A stretch of DNA of 7,803 nucleotides from Bryobacterales bacterium (GTDB lineage: Bacteria; Acidobacteriota; Terriglobia; Bryobacterales; Bryobacteraceae): positions 2,310 through 10,112 of the forward strand of contig PKYZ01000075.1 of NCBI GenBank assembly GCA_003132865.1. The letters are read 5' to 3'. The translations under genes and the position numbers were made by a program. Below the pieces are notes generated by a model that had not been told where the DNA came from, ran no database searches, and was given only the letters and a program-made list of their open reading frames with translations. Positions 6,754-7,803 of the stretch are shown here, piece after piece (the first letter of the stretch is position 1; each line of letters begins with the position of its first letter).

Positions 6754-7803
6754 TCGCGCTGGCGTGACACTTCTTGTACTTACGCCCGCTGCCGCAGGGG
6801 CAGGGTTCGTTGCGCCCGGCGTGGGCGAACGGGTGTTCGAGCTGGGCCTCTTCCTTAGACACCGTGTCCATGATCTGGCTCGCGGGACGCCCCTGGCTCA
6901 GCAGACCGGCCATCATCCGCATGTACGGATCAACGTGCCCGAAGTAAGCCCGCAACCCGGCGCAGAGATAGTTCAATCCCGCCTCGCCATCCGGCGTAAC
7001 AAGGAAACGATGCTTGGGACATTCTCCGTGGCATTCAAACAGGAATCGGCATTCCCGGCAATATCGGGGAAGCCCAGCGCTTTTGTCTTCTCCGAACCTG
7101 CGCTGCCGTTCCGAATTCACCAACTCAGTAAGTGGTGTGCGTAGAATATTTCCCAGTAAGTAACCCGGCTCCACGAAGTGATCGCAGGAGTACAAGTCGC
7201 CGTTGTGCTCCATCGCGACGCCTTCGCCGCACTCCGGTCGGAACATGCAGAGAGACGACAGCCCGTAAACCCATGAGTCGAGAACGGCATCCACCGTCTG
7301 CATAAAGACGCCCCCCACGTCGTGCCGCACCCACTCATCGAATATCTCGATGAGGAACTGGCCGTAACGCTCCGGCTTGACGGAACGGTCCGTCACCCGG
7401 CCGCCCTGCTGCAACACCGTGCGGCCGTCGCCGTTAATTCGCTCGACGATCGGGATGAATTGCAGATAGCGCGCCTCTAACTCGTCGCGGAAAAAGCGAT
7501 AGACCGCCAGAGGATGTTCGCTGTTCACGGCGTTCACCGCGCAGAGCACATTGAAATCTACTTTGGCGCGCTGCATCAGGCGCACGGCCTTCACTACCCG
7601 GTCGAATGTGCCGTGCCCGCCCTTGTCCCGGCGGTAGGCGTCGTGTAACTCGCGCGGCCCGTCCAGGCTGATGCCGACAAGGAAGCGGTTCTCGCGCAGG
7701 AATTCGCACCACTCACGGTCCAGCAGAATGCCATTGGTTTGGATCGTATGCTGAACCTTGGCGCCCGGCTTCCGATAGCGTTTTGCGGCCTCGACCGCCC
7801 GCC
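6743..7803 (-). CDS. Anaerobic sulfatase maturase, radical SAM/SPASM, with SEC-C tail (5' partial)
   Basis: Cytoplasmic radical SAM enzyme that oxidises an active-site Cys or Ser of sulfatases to formylglycine. The frame is open to the right edge, giving 352 visible residues; a GTG at 7592-7594 is only an internal codon. Before it the reading shows HTIQTNGILL (7750 downward) and LVGISLDGP (7681-7655), both typical of anSME. Counting from the GTG codon, Cys occur at 116, 122, 137, 179, 182, 188, 192 and 211. This spacing agrees, within one residue, with the eight auxiliary-cluster Cys I recall for the Clostridium perfringens enzyme (255, 261, 276, 317, 320, 326, 330, 348). Asp138, next to Cys137 in SCDHF, matches the proposed catalytic Asp277. 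About 70 residues, including the CxxxCxxC cluster motif, should lie beyond the edge. After the SPASM region the protein carries a SEC-C motif. It converges on the oxidoreductase gene with a 37-base gap. No sulfatase gene is in view. Confidence 0.96.
   Translation of the reverse strand, partial: RAVEAAKRYRKPGAKVQHTIQTNGILLDREWCEFLRENRFLVGISLDGPRELHDAYRRDKGGHGTFDRVVKAVRLMQRAKVDFNVLCAVNAVNSEHPLAVYRFFRDELEARYLQFIPIVERINGDGRTVLQQGGRVTDRSVKPERYGQFLIEIFDEWVRHDVGGVFMQTVDAVLDSWVYGLSSLCMFRPECGEGVAMEHNGDLYSCDHFVEPGYLLGNILRTPLTELVNSERQRRFGEDKSAGLPRYCRECRFLFECHGECPKHRFLVTPDGEAGLNYLCAGLRAYFGHVDPYMRMMAGLLSQGRPASQIMDTVSKEEAQLEHPFAHAGRNEPCPCGSGRKYKKCHASATVG
6764..6811 (-). other. SEC-C metal-binding motif at the maturase C-terminus
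   Basis: The tail reads NEPCPCGSGRKYKKCH, an exact fit to the SEC-C pattern CPCGSGxKYKxCH, best known as the zinc-binding end of SecA and also found on many other proteins. Here it follows the SPASM region after about 50 residues. Only six residues (ASATVG) follow it before the stop, and most of these are encoded by the palindromic element B. Confidence 0.95.
6962..7249 (-). other. SPASM auxiliary 4Fe-4S cluster region of the maturase
   Basis: This part carries eight Cys, from CMFRPECGEG through YSCDHF and YCRECRFLFECHGEC to LCAG. In the anSME family these hold two auxiliary 4Fe-4S clusters. All eight are present, so the visible part of the enzyme looks intact and functional. The Asp after the third Cys is the expected base that takes the substrate proton. 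Confidence 0.9.

Noticed and set aside
7592..7594. GTG as start of the sulfatase maturase
   Set aside because: The frame continues without a stop to the right edge, and its upstream translation contains conserved anSME sequence (QTNGILL, GISLDGP). The GTG is an internal Val codon.

Overview
The window reads as chromosomal DNA from a GC-rich acidobacterium, most likely of the Bryobacterales / Candidatus Solibacter type. Three things point there. The giant secreted-type protein ends in the domain known as the Solibacter uncharacterised C-terminal domain (TIGR03437). It sits beside a Tat-exported Gfo/Idh/MocA oxidoreductase, a family expanded in these bacteria and in Planctomycetes. The third gene is an anaerobic sulfatase maturase, typical of sulfatase-rich degraders. 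This assignment rests on recognised families only; no database search was made.

Layout. Positions 2-5335 (+) hold the 3' part of one enormous gene. It has an N-terminal beta-rich region, then 13 tandem BACON-like modules of 97-108 residues, then the TIGR03437 domain. A short gap (5336-5418) follows, carrying a two-hairpin palindromic element (A) and a possible promoter. Positions 5419-6705 (+) encode a 428-residue Gfo/Idh/MocA oxidoreductase with a twin-arginine signal. A 37-base gap then separates it from a convergent gene on the minus strand (6743 to beyond 7803). That gene is a sulfatase maturase (radical SAM/SPASM) with a C-terminal SEC-C metal-binding motif; its N-terminus lies beyond the right edge. 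A second two-hairpin element (B) fills this gap and runs into the end of the maturase gene.

How the parts fit. The repeat protein is probably exported and probably acts in adhesion or polymer binding. The oxidoreductase probably acts on sugars or sugar-like substrates outside the cytoplasm. The maturase converts an active-site Cys or Ser of sulfatases to formylglycine. All three suit a polysaccharide-degrading lifestyle, but the window does not show that they form one pathway, and no sulfatase is present.

The most interesting signal is the pair of elements A and B. Their stem sequences are unrelated, but their architecture is the same: a GTGG head, then two nearly abutting perfect hairpins, all with the apex CTYCAG. 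Each begins exactly five bases after a TAA stop codon. They look like members of a REP-like family. A second notable point is the near absence of charged residues from the giant protein.
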